From positions 237,476-301,475 of the forward strand of contig NZ_LMOP01000008.1 of the NCBI RefSeq assembly GCF_001423585.1: a stretch of DNA of 64,000 nt. The letters run 5' to 3'. This DNA comes from Xanthomonas sp. Leaf148 (GTDB lineage: Bacteria > Pseudomonadota > Gammaproteobacteria > Xanthomonadales > Xanthomonadaceae). This document shows positions 24,195-35,716 of the stretch, one piece after another. Below the pieces are notes generated by a model that saw nothing but the letters and a program-made list of their open reading frames with translations, was not told the origin of the DNA and did not search any database. Each line of letters opens with the position of its first letter. Position 1 is the first letter of the stretch. Position numbers and translations under genes: made by a program.

Positions 24195-25205
24195 TCAACC
24201 GCCCGGATTGAACGACAGCGTGCGGCGGGTGGTGACCGGTGCGGCAACCGGCTCGAAGCGCCAGCGCTTCACGGCGTTGAGCGCTTCGCGATCGAACACG
24301 CGCGGCGGGTTGGCGCGTAGCACGCGGGAGGCGGTGATCGAGCCATCCGTGCCCACCGTGAGCTCCACCAGCACTTCGCCGGAGGTGCCGGCGCGCAGCG
24401 CTTCGGGTGGGTAGCGCGGTGCCGGGGTGCTGATCGGGCGCAGCGACTGCGCAGCGGGCGCCGCTGCGGCGGCGGCGGCCGGTGCCGGGCGTGGTGCGGC
24501 CGGGGCAGGGGCTTCCGCCTGACGGCGGGCAGCGGCCTGGCGCTCGGCTTCGGCGGTCTGCTGGCGGGCGGCCTCCTGCTGGGCGGCAATCTGCTGGGCA
24601 GCGGCGGCTTCGCGGGTCTGCTGTTCGGCCAGACGCTTCTGCTCGGCAGCCTGCTTGGCCTTGTCCTCGACCAACTTCTTGGCCTGCTCGGCATCCTGCT
24701 CGGAGCGGTTGGCGGCGGTCTTCATGCCCGTCTCCAGGCCCGACTTCAGGCGCGGCAGTGCCGGTGCCTTGGGGTCGACCTTTTCGATCAGCGCGATCAG
24801 GCGCTGCGCCTCGGGGAACTCTTCGCGGCTGATGCCTTGTTCGGCGGCGATCAGCGTGTACGGCAACAGGTCGGTCAGCGCGCTGTTGACGGTGGCGTCC
24901 TGCGGCTGCTTCTCACGCAGGGCCAGGTAGTACTCCACCGCGTTGTCGCCAACCGGGGCGTACATGCGGTTGTCCTGCAGCGCCTTGGTAGCCGATTCGC
25001 GCAACTGATCGGCGGCCATCGATTGCACCTGCGGCGACACCGCGGTGGCGGGCGTCGGTGCCGCCGCCGATGCTGCCGGCGTAGTGCCGGTGGCAGGCGC
25101 GGTGGTAGCGGCCTTGTCTTCCTGCTTGGAGCAGGCAGCCAGGCCAACCAGCAAAATGACCGGCGCGATCCGGCGTGCCATACGGCCCTGTGTCAGATCC
25201 AACAT
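24195..25205 (-). CDS. TonB C-terminal-domain lipoprotein
   Basis: A 336-residue protein. Residues 1-25 form a lipoprotein signal with lipobox L-A-A-C. A soluble TPR-like region follows (about 55-165), then a long Ala/Gln/Glu-rich coiled coil (about 165-235) and a TonB C-terminal domain (about 250-336: ISTPAPRYPPEALRAGTSGE, and NAVKRWRFEP). Canonical TonB is held in the inner membrane by an N-terminal helix rather than by lipid, so the energising role is uncertain. A strong AAGGGGGA ribosome-binding site fixes the start. It lies downstream of the halogenase gene on the same strand, 139 bp away. Confidence 0.85.
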   Translation of the reverse strand: MLDLTQGRMARRIAPVILLVGLAACSKQEDKAATTAPATGTTPAASAAAPTPATAVSPQVQSMAADQLRESATKALQDNRMYAPVGDNAVEYYLALREKQPQDATVNSALTDLLPYTLIAAEQGISREEFPEAQRLIALIEKVDPKAPALPRLKSGLETGMKTAANRSEQDAEQAKKLVEDKAKQAAEQKRLAEQQTREAAAAQQIAAQQEAARQQTAEAERQAAARRQAEAPAPAAPRPAPAAAAAAAPAAQSLRPISTPAPRYPPEALRAGTSGEVLVELTVGTDGSITASRVLRANPPRVFDREALNAVKRWRFEPVAAPVTTRRTLSFNPGG

Positions 25206-25344
25206 GCGTCCCCCTTACCCCGAGTGCGAAAGATAACGTTGCTACGGCGAGCGCCGGCCATTGTTCCCGCAATGGACGGCAATGCCGCAATCTAGCATTG
25301 CTGGGGCGGTGTAAGCCAAGGGTTGCCGCAGCCGGATGCGAAAT

Positions 25345-26910
25345 TCATCCTGCCGGGGCCGCCAGCGCCGCATCGGACGGCGCGCGGGCGGCCGGGTCGG
25401 GCAGCGGCGGGGCGGGGCAGTGGTGACGCAGGAAGTCCGCATGCGGCGGCAACGTGGCCACGGTCGCGTCCACGCGCTGGCGGATGCTTTCCAGAAAATG
25501 GCGCAGCTCCGCATCGCCCATCAGGTCGGCGACCGGGTGGTGCTGCTGCGGGGTGATGCCCTGGCCCAGCATCACCTGCACCCAGGAGTTCTCTGCAAAC
25601 AACTCGTTGCCCTGATGGAACACGCGCCCGCTCTGGCGAAACAGCTCCATGCGGTGGCGTAACGAGTCGGGAATGTCCATCGCTGCGCAGTCGCGCCAGA
25701 ACGGCGTGTCGCGGCGATCGGTGGCGTGGTAATGCAGGATCACGAAATCGCGGATATGCGCGATTTCATCGGCCGCCTGGCGGTTGTACTCGGCGATGTC
25801 GACCGCGTTGATCGTCTGCGGAAAGGTCTGCAGCAAGCGGACGATGCCGCGCTGGATCAGATGGATATTGGTCGACTCGATCGGCTCCAGAAACCCGCTG
25901 GCCAGCCCCAACGCCACGCAGTTCTTTTCCCACACGCGGTGGCGCTGATTGGGTGTGAAGCGCAGCGCCCGCGGTTCGGTGAGCGCACGTCCTTGCAGGT
26001 TGCGCTCCAGCACGGCCCGGGCGCTGTCCTGATCGGTATACCGGCTGGAATACACGATGCCGTTGCCCACGCGGTGCTGCAGCGGAATGCGCCACATCCA
26101 GCCCGATTGATCCGCGCGCGACCGCGTATAGGTTACCGGCGGGCCCACCGATTCGGTCTGCACCGCCAGCGCGCTGTCGGCAAACAACCAGCGCGACCAA
26201 TCGTCGCTGCCCACGCCTAGCGTCTTGCCGATCAGCAACCCCGCAAAGCCGGTGCAATCGATGAATAGGTCGCCTTCCACGCGCGTGCCGTCCTGCAGCG
26301 TCAGCGCGGTGAGATAGCCGCTGTCCGGGTCGGTCTGCACCTCGCCGATGCGCCCTTCGATGCGCTGCACCCCAAAGCCTTCGCTGAAGCGGCGCAGGAA
26401 GCGCGCATACAGGCCCGCATCCAGGTGGTAGGCGTAGTTCATGCCACCGTTGGGCAGATGCGCAAAGCGGCCTTCCTGGGCGGCGCGCAACTCCAGGCAG
26501 TAGTCGCCGAAGTCGCGCGCCACACCGCGCTGGCGGCCCTTCAACCAGAAGTGGTGAAACCCCGCGCTCCAGTGATCGGTGCCGGTGTGGCCGAAGGAGT
26601 GGATGTAGTGCTTGTCCACATCGCGCCAATGCTCGAAGCCGATGCCGAGTTTGAAGGTGGCCTGGGTGGCGGCCATGAACGCGGCTTCGTCGATCTCCAG
26701 CAGCCGGTGGAAGGTGACCAGGCTGGGGATGGTGGCTTCGCCCACGCCTACCGTGCCGATCTCATCCGATTCCACCAGGGTGATCTGCAACTGCCGGCCC
26801 AGCAGCTTGGACAGTGCGGCGGCGGCCATCCAGCCGGCGGTGCCGCCACCGGCGATGACCACGCGCCGCACCGGGCGCTGCTGGGGGTCCAAGGGGGCGG
26901 TGTACGACAT
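25345..26910 (-). CDS. flavin-dependent tryptophan halogenase family protein
   Basis: A 521-residue FAD-dependent halogenase-type enzyme. The dinucleotide motif G21-G-G-T-A-G26 is at the N-terminus, the catalytic lysine K87 (QATFKLGIGF) aligns with PrnA Lys79, and W271-M-W-R-I-P276 is the WxWxIP signature that suppresses monooxygenase activity. All motifs expected for a working halogenase are present. Halogenases of this clade in Xanthomonas campestris have been reported to brominate indoles in vitro (from memory). The gene sits in a same-strand group with TonB receptor, SapC and cupin genes rather than in an antibiotic cluster, so the natural substrate is unknown. Confidence 0.9.
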   Translation of the reverse strand: MSYTAPLDPQQRPVRRVVIAGGGTAGWMAAAALSKLLGRQLQITLVESDEIGTVGVGEATIPSLVTFHRLLEIDEAAFMAATQATFKLGIGFEHWRDVDKHYIHSFGHTGTDHWSAGFHHFWLKGRQRGVARDFGDYCLELRAAQEGRFAHLPNGGMNYAYHLDAGLYARFLRRFSEGFGVQRIEGRIGEVQTDPDSGYLTALTLQDGTRVEGDLFIDCTGFAGLLIGKTLGVGSDDWSRWLFADSALAVQTESVGPPVTYTRSRADQSGWMWRIPLQHRVGNGIVYSSRYTDQDSARAVLERNLQGRALTEPRALRFTPNQRHRVWEKNCVALGLASGFLEPIESTNIHLIQRGIVRLLQTFPQTINAVDIAEYNRQAADEIAHIRDFVILHYHATDRRDTPFWRDCAAMDIPDSLRHRMELFRQSGRVFHQGNELFAENSWVQVMLGQGITPQQHHPVADLMGDAELRHFLESIRQRVDATVATLPPHADFLRHHCPAPPLPDPAARAPSDAALAAPAG

Positions 26911-26920
26911 GCGTCAATCC

Positions 26921-27934
26921 TCAGCGGTTCAAGCGTTGCAGCAAGCGCGCGCGCAGGCTGCGGGCACGGTTGTCGTCCATCGGGGCCAGCACACCGCGCG
27001 CCGCGTCGGGCACATGCGCAGCCGTGCTCTCATCGGCTTCGAACACGTAATGCCGGAACACCTCCTGCCAGGTGGCGCGTTGTTCCGGCGGCAGGTCGCG
27101 CAGGGTGAGCAACGCCAGCATCAGCGCGTTCATCGGCGAATCCATGTAGGCCGGGCTTTGCCGCCACCAGAAATTGACCAGCACGTTGAAGCTTTCCAGC
27201 GCTTCCACGTGGTGCCACCACATGCTGGGAATGAACAGCGCATCGCCCGGTTCCAGCTCGGCGACCACGGCATGTTCCAGCGCCTGCGCATAGCGCGGAA
27301 AGCGCTGCAGGTCCGGCGCGGCGATATCCACCAGGCTGACCGGCTGACCGGCCGGGGTCAGATCCAGCGGGCCGATGTACAGATTGCTCAACTGCTCGGG
27401 CGGAAACAGCGTAAAGCGGCGGCGCCCGGCGACCACGCAGGCCAGGTTGTCCGGCAGGTCCTGATGGGCAGCGATCCGCGTGCGGTTGCCGATCCAGATA
27501 CTGGCCAGCGGCTCGGCCTGCGGTAGCGCGATCGGGTTGTGCGCGCGCAGGCCGGGCAGGTAGGTGTCCAGCGTGGTGGAGCCGACATAGATCGCCGGCG
27601 GCTGCGCGTTGTGCAGGTCGCGCAACAAGGTGTCCAGCACCACCGTCAGCGGCACGCGCTCGGGGCGGAAGTTGAAGCCGCTCATGTCCGCGTTGTAGAA
27701 GAACCGCCCGCCGATCTCCGGTGGCCCGACTTGCGCCACCACCGCTTCGCCGCGATCGAATCCACGCAGGTACGCGGCGGCCGCCTGCGCGGACTGCGCA
27801 CCGGCTTGCGCCAACGGCCAGTCGCGCACCAGCCCGCGCAGGACCAGCGGCGTGGTCGAACGCAGCAGCGCAGGATCCAGCTGCTGCGGATCCAGGCCGT
27901 GGCGTTCGTCGATGGCGCGCGGCTCAGCCGGCAT
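26921..27934 (-). CDS. cupin-like (JmjC-type, Cupin_8) protein
   Basis: A 337-residue protein of the cupin_8/JmjC-like fold. H157-x-D159 (RIAAHQDLPDN) and H242 or H241 (SMWWHHVEAL) can form the 2-His-1-carboxylate iron site of 2-oxoglutarate oxygenases. FTLFPPEQLSNLYIGPLD and the GDALFIPSMWWHHVE strand are typical of the family. It overlaps the SapC gene upstream by 11 bp and precedes the halogenase gene by 10 bp. Such proteins recur in TonB-receptor loci beside halogenases, where their function is unknown. Confidence 0.87.
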   Translation of the reverse strand: MPAEPRAIDERHGLDPQQLDPALLRSTTPLVLRGLVRDWPLAQAGAQSAQAAAAYLRGFDRGEAVVAQVGPPEIGGRFFYNADMSGFNFRPERVPLTVVLDTLLRDLHNAQPPAIYVGSTTLDTYLPGLRAHNPIALPQAEPLASIWIGNRTRIAAHQDLPDNLACVVAGRRRFTLFPPEQLSNLYIGPLDLTPAGQPVSLVDIAAPDLQRFPRYAQALEHAVVAELEPGDALFIPSMWWHHVEALESFNVLVNFWWRQSPAYMDSPMNALMLALLTLRDLPPEQRATWQEVFRHYVFEADESTAAHVPDAARGVLAPMDDNRARSLRARLLQRLNR

Positions 27935-28625
27935 GGCGGCGATTCAGGCGTTCGAGCAGGTGGCGGAATTGCGCGACCGAAGCCACCGCCATGTACAGCG
28001 GCTCCAGATCGCCATGCCGGTGCAGGTCCAGCAGCGCCGTCTTGCCGAGCGCGCGCAGGCGTTCTTCGTGCACGGTATGCAGGCCGGCCAGCCGGCAGTC
28101 CAGGCCGTTATCCAGGGTCGCTTCGAACACGAACGGTTCCAGCAACTCGTAGCGCAGCAGGCGCTCGACGAAGGCGTCGCTCGCCGCCAGCCCATCGTGC
28201 AGCGTGCGCAGCAATTGGCTGATGTGATACAGAAAATCGGTGGTGCCGCCGTGTTCGCGGAACAGCAGCTCGCCGTCCTGCGTGCTGATGCGTGGGCTGT
28301 CCAGGTCCACGTGCACCATCGGCCCTTCCGGTTGCTGGCCGATCAGAAACGGTTGGCGCTGGATCGCCATTGGCACATACGGCGCATCCCAGCGCGCGCC
28401 ATCCAGAAACAGGTTTTCGCCCAGGCGTAATCCCAGCAGGGCCAGCGGTTGAAACCGCCCGCTATCGTTGCGGTGGAACACGATTGGGTATTGGCCTTGC
28501 AGCTGGCGGAATTCCTGCGGAAACGTCGCCGCCGACATCACGTCATCGCCATAGGCGGCGCCATAGGCGGTGATCACGCGCAGATCGCGGTGATCGAGAT
28601 TGTTCAACAACACAGCATTGGTCAT
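27924..28625 (-). CDS. SapC family protein
   Basis: A 233-residue protein of the SapC family (named after an S-layer-associated gene of Campylobacter). It opens with NAVLLNNLDHRDLRVITAYGAAYGD and contains FPQEFRQLQGQYPIVFHRN and PLALLGLRLGENLFLDG, which are family hallmarks. No signal peptide or helix is visible. The biochemical role is unknown, but the gene is repeatedly found beside TonB receptors and tryptophan-halogenase genes. The ATG at 28625 is chosen because upstream in-frame codons fall in the intergenic hairpin region. The start follows the receptor stop by 152 bp. Confidence 0.87.
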   Translation of the reverse strand: MTNAVLLNNLDHRDLRVITAYGAAYGDDVMSAATFPQEFRQLQGQYPIVFHRNDSGRFQPLALLGLRLGENLFLDGARWDAPYVPMAIQRQPFLIGQQPEGPMVHVDLDSPRISTQDGELLFREHGGTTDFLYHISQLLRTLHDGLAASDAFVERLLRYELLEPFVFEATLDNGLDCRLAGLHTVHEERLRALGKTALLDLHRHGDLEPLYMAVASVAQFRHLLERLNRRHAG

Positions 28626-28730
28626 GGGGGTCGCCACATCACGCGGGGGCGCGTGGCCCATGCTTGGACAGTTACCCCTCGCGCGGCAAGTGCCGCTGTC
28701 GTGCTGCACCTGTCGCAGGAAGGTCGTGCA

Positions 28731-28761
28731 AGCGTCCCGGCAGACGCGCTGCCGGGACGCT
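28731..28761 (-). terminator. hairpin between receptor and sapC genes
   Basis: A perfect 12-bp stem AGCGTCCCGGCA with a 7-nt loop begins 17 bp past the receptor stop codon on the minus strand. It could partially terminate transcription or stabilise the receptor mRNA, giving lower expression of sapC, the cupin and halogenase genes. No T-run follows. Confidence 0.6.
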
Positions 28762-28777
28762 CGGTGCCGCAATTACA

Positions 28778-31700
28778 TCACCAGAACTTGTAGCGCAGGC
28801 CCAGCATGTAGCGCGGGCCGGTCTGGGTGGCATAGACGATCTGGTTCTTCTGCCGGCCGTGCTGACGCTGCACTTCGTCGGTGAGGTTGATCGCCTCCAG
28901 GCTCAGCGACAGGTTCTCGTTCCACTGGTAGCCGATGCTCAAATCCAGCTGGCCATAGGCTTCGGTGTAGACCGGGTTGGGCTGGCCGCTGCCGTCGAAA
29001 CGCGCGGCCAGGAACTCGTCGCGCCAGTTGTAGGCCGCACGCACCTGCCACTTGTCCTTGTCGTAGAAGCCGACCACGTTGGCCGAATCGCTCAGGCCTT
29101 CCAGCGCGAACTGCTCGCCGATCACCGCATTGTTATAGGTCAGCCCGGAGTCGACCATGGTGTAGTTGGCCGACACGCCGAAGCCGCTGACGCCGAACAT
29201 GTGCTGCAGGTTGAATTCCCACCCGTCCAGCGACGCCGAGCGCTGGTTGGCCGGCGCGGTGATGGCGAAGTTGGCCACCGGGTCGCCGGGCTGCCCGCTG
29301 ATCACGCCGGTGGCGTTGCCGTTGGCATCGTCGGCCCCGCGCACCACGCCGGGCGCGCCGCCGCGGTTGCGGAAGATGTAGTTGCGGATACAGGTCAGGT
29401 CGGCCGAGGCGCAGCCGTTGCCCAGCGCTTCGTTCCAGTACGTACCGCCCACCGGGGTGTTCAATCCCAGCGCGGTGTCGTTGCGCGTGGTCACACCGAT
29501 GTAGTTGTCGATGTTCTTGCGGAAAAAGCCCACCGAGGCGTAGCTGGCATCGCTGTAGTACCACTCCAGCGAAACATCGATGTTGTGCGAGAGCAGCGGC
29601 TTCAGGCCGGGGTTGCCTTCCTGGCCGGTGCCGCCTTCCAGGCGTGCGATCTGGTTGAGCGTCTGCCCGCCCTGGATGTCGCCCCAGCCGGGACGGCCGA
29701 TGGTTTCGCCGTAACTGCCGCGCAGCACCAGGTCGTCGGTGAGCTTGAAGCTCAGGTCCAGGCTGGGCAGCCAGTATTCGTACTTGCCGCTGCCGCCGGC
29801 GAAGGCCGAGTCGGCCAGACGGATCGGCAACTCGTTGTTGGCGACCCAATCGATGCCGACCGCCACCGGCACCAGCGCCTGCGCGTCCACCTTGGTTTCT
29901 TCGTAACGCACACCGGCGGCCAGGCTGATCGGCACGCGCAGATCGTCCCAGCTGTTATTCCACTGCAGGTAGGCGTTCTTGGATTTTTCAGTCACTCGGC
30001 GGTCGGTGTTGAACACCGGCGAGATGCGGTACAGCGCGTCATCGCCCGCAGCTTGCGCGGCGGCCTGGCGTGCGCGCTCGAAGTCGAACAGGAACAACTG
30101 GTTGAACTGCGCCGGGTTGCCGCTGCCGCCGATCGCATCGAAATACTGCGCGAACGAGCTCGGAATCCACAGATCGTCCGGGTAATCAGCCGCGGTGCCG
30201 TTGCCGCCCCAGGTATCGCGCTGCACGTTGGAGAACGCCGAACGATTCTTCACTTCGGTGCTGCCGATACCGAACTTCAACTGCGAGTAATTTTCGAAGG
30301 TGAAGTCGCCGTTGACCTGCGCCTGGTCGATCTCCGACTTCATGTAGCTGTTGCGGAACGCCGAGCCGGTGACCAACGTGCGCGAGGGGTCCAGCCCGTT
30401 CAGGCCGAAGCCCAGCTGCTGCTGCAACACCGGGAAATCCTTGCTGAAATCCACCACCGAGGTGCCGCGGTAGAAGCCGGACACGCCCAGCGAATTGCTC
30501 GACCCGTACGGGCTGTCCGCGCCGGCTTCGGCGGTGGAGCGGTGGATATCGAAGTTGAGCTTGAACTGATCGTTCACCGCCCAATCCACGTTGAAGCCCA
30601 GCGACTTGTTCTGGTTACGCGTCGCGGCGTTGGAGCCGGCGGTAGCCAGATCGCTGGTAGCCGGGTTGACGATTTCCGAGTAGGTGATCGGACCTGCCAC
30701 CGGACCATTGGTCCAGGCGCTGGCGGAGGGGCCGTAGTTGAACCACACCGACATTTCGTTGCGCTGCTGCTGGATCTTGTTTTCCGAGTACGTGTAATCC
30801 AGCGTGGTAGTGATGTTGTCGAGCGGCTTGTACTGCAGTACCAGCTGGCCGTTGGTGCGCTGGCGCTCAACGCCGACCACGCGGTAGTTGAGGTTCTGCG
30901 GCACCGAGTAGATATCGTTCGGGCCGGGGCGGTTGACAATGTTCTCCGAGCCCGGCGCACCCGGCTGCGGGATGGTGCCGTAGGCGGTGGAATCGCCACG
31001 GAACGAACGCCAGCCGTTAGGCACGCCGACCTGGCTGTAGCCAAAGTCGCGTTCCTGGTAGCTGCCGCTCAACGACACGCCAAAGCGTCCATCGGCCGAG
31101 GTGGTGCTGAAGATGCCGGAGATTTCCGGCGTCAGCGAGTCGCCCTGCAGGCGGCCGGGCAGGTTCTCGTTGGACGCATCGTGCACGCCCTTGAGGCCCA
31201 CGTTGGCATGCATGCCCGGGTTGTCCAGCGGCCGGGCCGTCTTGATGTTGATGGTGGCACCGATGCCGCCGGTGGGCGTGCTGGCGCGGCTGGTCTTGAA
31301 CACCTCGATGCCGGAGATCGACTCGGACGCCAGGTTGGCGAAGTCGAACGCACGCGAGTTGGAGGCATTGGATTCTTCGATGCTGGCGCCCGGCATCTGC
31401 CGGCCGTTCAACAACACCAAGTTGAAGTCGGGGCCGACGCCACGCACGGTGACGCGCGAGCCTTCGCCCAGCGAACGGTCGATCGACACGCCGCTGATGC
31501 GCTGCAGCGACTCGGCCAGGTTGGTATCGGGGAACTTGCCGATGTCCTCGGCCACGATGCCGTCGACGATGCCCTGCGCGTCGCGCTTGACGTTCATCGA
31601 CGAGGTGAGGCTGCCGCGGATACCGCTGACCTGCACGGTATCGAGCGTGGCAGGGTCGGCCTGGCTGGAGCCGGGAACGGTCGAGGCCGACTGCGGCGCC

Positions 31701-31792
31701 GGCGCGGTTTGCGCGGCCAGCGGCGTCGACAATGCGAACAACAAGGCAGACGTCAAGCGCCGCGTGCGCGGCAGGGTGCGTAGCTCTCTCAC
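28778..31792 (-). CDS. TonB-dependent outer-membrane receptor (TIGR01782-like)
   Basis: A receptor of about 1,004 residues with a Sec signal peptide (LTSALLFALSTPLAAQ). A TonB-box-like DTVQVSG is followed by the plug domain (AQGIVDGIVAEDIGKFPDTNLAESLQ-type start, then RVTVRGVGPDFNLVLLNGRQMP), a 22-strand barrel and a terminal F-W pair (LRYKFW). The plug sequence is that of the Xanthomonas/Caulobacter receptor subfamily, members of which import plant carbohydrates. I chose the GTG at 31792; an ATG at 31864 is in frame but adds a non-signal sequence. A LacI-type operator lies 74 bp upstream. It is the first gene of a probable operon with sapC, cupin and halogenase genes. Confidence 0.92.
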   Translation of the reverse strand: MRELRTLPRTRRLTSALLFALSTPLAAQTAPAPQSASTVPGSSQADPATLDTVQVSGIRGSLTSSMNVKRDAQGIVDGIVAEDIGKFPDTNLAESLQRISGVSIDRSLGEGSRVTVRGVGPDFNLVLLNGRQMPGASIEESNASNSRAFDFANLASESISGIEVFKTSRASTPTGGIGATINIKTARPLDNPGMHANVGLKGVHDASNENLPGRLQGDSLTPEISGIFSTTSADGRFGVSLSGSYQERDFGYSQVGVPNGWRSFRGDSTAYGTIPQPGAPGSENIVNRPGPNDIYSVPQNLNYRVVGVERQRTNGQLVLQYKPLDNITTTLDYTYSENKIQQQRNEMSVWFNYGPSASAWTNGPVAGPITYSEIVNPATSDLATAGSNAATRNQNKSLGFNVDWAVNDQFKLNFDIHRSTAEAGADSPYGSSNSLGVSGFYRGTSVVDFSKDFPVLQQQLGFGLNGLDPSRTLVTGSAFRNSYMKSEIDQAQVNGDFTFENYSQLKFGIGSTEVKNRSAFSNVQRDTWGGNGTAADYPDDLWIPSSFAQYFDAIGGSGNPAQFNQLFLFDFERARQAAAQAAGDDALYRISPVFNTDRRVTEKSKNAYLQWNNSWDDLRVPISLAAGVRYEETKVDAQALVPVAVGIDWVANNELPIRLADSAFAGGSGKYEYWLPSLDLSFKLTDDLVLRGSYGETIGRPGWGDIQGGQTLNQIARLEGGTGQEGNPGLKPLLSHNIDVSLEWYYSDASYASVGFFRKNIDNYIGVTTRNDTALGLNTPVGGTYWNEALGNGCASADLTCIRNYIFRNRGGAPGVVRGADDANGNATGVISGQPGDPVANFAITAPANQRSASLDGWEFNLQHMFGVSGFGVSANYTMVDSGLTYNNAVIGEQFALEGLSDSANVVGFYDKDKWQVRAAYNWRDEFLAARFDGSGQPNPVYTEAYGQLDLSIGYQWNENLSLSLEAINLTDEVQRQHGRQKNQIVYATQTGPRYMLGLRYKFW

Positions 31793-31865
31793 GATGATTC
31801 CATCCCCAAGCAAAGAAAGCCGGCCCCAAACGGGACAGGCAAAGGTCGAACAGCAATCGCGCATT

Positions 31866-31885
31866 TGTTAGCGCTGGCTTAACAA
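31866..31885 (-). promoter_or_regulatory. LacI-type operator upstream of the TonB receptor
   Basis: On the minus strand this reads TTGTTAAGCCAGCGCTAACA. The core AGCGCTAACA equals the last 10 bases of the TGGTAGCGCTAACA box reported (from memory) for XylR-controlled xylan genes in xanthomonads; LacI-family sites share the central AGCGCT. The position, 74 bp before the receptor start, fits a repressor site. Confidence 0.6.
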
Positions 31886-32204
31886 AGTCAATTTGCAGTG
31901 CAGCATCGGCCGCAAGCCAATGGCGTCACACATCGTTCCAATACGCACATCGCTTGATGCAGCCGCACTCGATCGCTTGGTCGTACCATCGGGCGTCGAT
32001 GACGCAGTGGCAGCTATCCCTGGGCGACCGACATGGCGACTGCGCACATTCAGCCGAGCGGAGTTGGCGCGTAGGTGCGGCAGGCAGGTTCAGCAGGGCG
32101 GGGGCGGGTGGCGACCTCGGCGCCTCGCAGGCCTGCCGACCACTTGCCTGCCGTGGTCCCATCGTCAGCCGCGCTAATCACCCTTTACGCACCGGAGCGA
32201 ACCA
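31886..32204. other. intergenic region, no supported gene
   Basis: A 319-bp divergent gap between the TonB receptor and the GST gene. It must hold promoters for both, but I see no repeat unit or clear -35/-10 pair beyond the operator next to it. Confidence 0.4.
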
Positions 32205-32894
32205 ATGATCGATCTGTACTACTGGCCCACCCCCAACGGCCACAAAGTCACCTTGTTCCTGGAAGAGGCCGGGCTGGACTACACGCTCAAGCCGGTCAAC
32301 ATCGGCAAGGGCGACCAGTTCGAGCCGGCGTTCCTGCAGATTTCGCCCAACAACAAGATGCCGGCCATCGTCGACCATGCACCCGCGGATGGCGGCGCGC
32401 CGCAGGCGGTGTTCGAGTCCGGCGCGATCCTGCTGTATCTGGCCGAAAAGACCGGCCGCTTCTTGCCGCGCGACGCCCGCGGCCGCATCGCTGCACTGGA
32501 GTGGTTGTTCTGGCAGATGGGTGGGCTGGGCCCGATGACCGGCCAGATGGGCCACTTCAACGTCTACGCACCCGAAAAGATTGCCTACGCCATCGATCGC
32601 TACAACGCCGAAGTCCGCCGCCTGCATGGCGTACTCGACAAGCGCCTGGCCGAGCATGCGTTTTTGGCCGGCAACGATTACGGCATCGCCGACATGGCCA
32701 GTTACCCCTGGCTGCAGGTGTATGGCGACCTCAAGCCCGACTTCGAAGCGTTTCCCAATCTGCACCGCTGGCACACCGCCATCGCCGCCCGCCCGGCCAC
32801 CCAACGTGCGTATGCGCTCAAGGAGCAGGTCAATCCCAACGCCGGCAAGCCGCTCAGCGACGAAGAGCGCAAGCACCTGTTCGGCAAGCGCTGA
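32205..32894 (+). CDS. yfcG: glutathione S-transferase, YfcG-like disulfide-bond oxidoreductase
   Basis: A 229-residue GST-fold enzyme. The N-terminal MIDLYYWPTPNGHKVTLFLEE is close to E. coli YfcG, with T9 and N11 in the glutathione-binding site in place of a catalytic Tyr or Ser. The thioredoxin-like domain contains NNKMPAIVD and FESGAILLYLAEKTG, followed by the helical domain (GIADMASYPWLQVYGDL). The enzyme probably reduces disulfides using glutathione in the cytoplasm. It is a monocistronic-looking gene. Confidence 0.88.
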   Translation: MIDLYYWPTPNGHKVTLFLEEAGLDYTLKPVNIGKGDQFEPAFLQISPNNKMPAIVDHAPADGGAPQAVFESGAILLYLAEKTGRFLPRDARGRIAALEWLFWQMGGLGPMTGQMGHFNVYAPEKIAYAIDRYNAEVRRLHGVLDKRLAEHAFLAGNDYGIADMASYPWLQVYGDLKPDFEAFPNLHRWHTAIAARPATQRAYALKEQVNPNAGKPLSDEERKHLFGKR

Positions 32895-35653
<2,759 letters not shown>

Positions 35654-35716
35654 ACGGCTGCCGCTGCGTTAGACGTATCGCCTGTCGGTTTCCCCTGCGT
35701 TCGCACACGGAGTGCC

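Noticed and set aside
28664..31783. A 1,039-codon plus-strand open frame
   Set aside because: It is the antisense of the TonB receptor gene; the minus strand has a signal peptide, plug, barrel and terminal F-W.
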